Source: Armatimonadota bacterium (GTDB lineage Bacteria > Sysuimicrobiota > Sysuimicrobiia > Sysuimicrobiales > Humicultoraceae). From it: a DNA stretch of 5,086 bases. Positions 4,622 to 5,086 of the stretch are shown here, in pieces. Numbering within the stretch: position 1 is the stretch's first letter; each line of letters opens with the position of its first letter. Location: assembly GCA_016198805.1 (NCBI GenBank), contig JACQHU010000050.1:1-5086 (forward strand), read 5' to 3'. The notes under the pieces were generated by a model. That model worked only from the letters and a program-made list of their open reading frames with translations. It did not search any database and was not told the DNA's origin. The position numbers were made by a program, and so were the translations under genes.

Positions 4622-5086
4622 CACGAAGACCACGGTATCGCCGCTGACGGCGGTCCTGTTCCTCGTCAGAGGATACGTGATGACCCAGCCCTCGATCGGG
4701 CTGGTGATGATCTCCAGTTCATTGCCGAACAGGTCGTAGATGGCAACCAGCGGATCCCCGGGCCGGACCCTGGCGCCGAGAGGCTTGAGGGGCCTGATGA
4801 GCCCACCCCGCTCGCACGTGAGGTGCTGCCGGTTCGTCAGCCGGCCGGGAATCACCAGGACCTCGGTCTGGGGTTCGGGTGATCCATCCAGCATCTGGAG
4901 GAACTTCATGACGTTCAGGACGCCCGTGACCCCGGCCCGAACGGACGACTCTTCCCAGTAGTACCCCCCTGACAGCTCCACCGTCAGGGCCGGCTTGCCC
5001 GCATCGAGCGCCGCTTCCTGGAGCAGGCCTGCCATGACGCCGCCCAGCGCCACCTGCCCGACCTGGCCAACTGTGATCGTGATGCC
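4610..5086 (-). CDS. Succinylglutamate desuccinylase/aspartoacylase-family deacylase, C-terminal part
   Basis: The frame is open from the right edge to a TAA at 4610-4612, giving 158 residues of the C-terminal part. 'AGKPALTVELSGG' matches the conserved segment that carries the catalytic Glu of the family (Glu178 in human aspartoacylase). The tail 'GGLIRPLKPLGARVRPGDPL', followed by 'GNELEIITSPIEGWVI', is the beta-rich C-terminal domain common in the bacterial zinc deacylases. The zinc ligands (HxxE and a later His) would lie further upstream, outside the window. A GTG at 5053 is only an internal codon, since homologous sequence continues to the edge. These enzymes hydrolyse N-acyl amino acids or similar amides in the cytoplasm; the substrate cannot be told from this part. 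It is a separate unit from the copper operon, which has its own promoter. Confidence 0.82.
   Translation of the reverse strand, partial: GITITVGQVGQVALGGVMAGLLQEAALDAGKPALTVELSGGYYWEESSVRAGVTGVLNVMKFLQMLDGSPEPQTEVLVIPGRLTNRQHLTCERGGLIRPLKPLGARVRPGDPLVAIYDLFGNELEIITSPIEGWVITYPLTRNRTAVSGDTVVFVFGP

Noticed and set aside
1..5086. Search for CRISPR arrays and insertion sequences
   Set aside because: No regularly spaced repeats, transposase frame or paired terminal inverted repeats with target duplications were seen.

Overview
The window reads as chromosomal DNA from a GC-rich bacterium, with strong G/C bias at third codon positions and a bacterial tRNA-Arg that encodes its own CCA. I cannot place the organism securely. 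The style of the copper genes and the GC content would suit a soil or sediment lineage such as Methylomirabilota/Rokubacteria or a proteobacterium, but that is a guess. Every gene I can support lies on the minus strand, so the window reads right to left.

Right edge (4610-5086): the C-terminal part of a succinylglutamate desuccinylase/aspartoacylase-family deacylase, cut by the window end. A GC-rich spacer follows (4508-4609). It carries a clear sigma70-type promoter (TTGACG, 17 bp, TATGCT) and, just downstream, a G/C-tract inverted repeat of the CsoR operator kind.

Centre (830-4477): a compact copper-resistance operon. The order is csoR (Cu(I)-sensing repressor), copA (P1B-1 Cu(I)-exporting ATPase with two N-terminal HMA domains), a 68-residue HMA copper chaperone, and a membrane-anchored CcmG/DsbE-like thioredoxin. 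The gaps are 17, 78 and 16 nt. The expected logic is that Cu(I) binds CsoR and releases the operator, the chaperone hands Cu(I) to CopA, and CopA exports it. The thioredoxin would face the extracytoplasmic side and may keep copper-binding thiols reduced there. The thioredoxin is the least standard member.

Left (188-829): a strong GC hairpin after the operon, then a tRNA-Arg(TCG) gene with an extended -10 promoter and a downstream hairpin. After that come about 440 bp with no convincing gene. This stretch holds a promoter-like element, a GC hairpin, a degenerate tRNA 3'-end-like remnant next to an AT-rich patch, and a perfect 17-bp dyad. The dyad lies 46 bp before a small helix-turn-helix protein gene that runs off the left edge (1-187).

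I found no CRISPR array, complete mobile element or clearly new system. The points most worth checking are the thioredoxin in the copper operon, the csoR start and operator arrangement, and the possible integration scar plus HTH operator in the left spacer.
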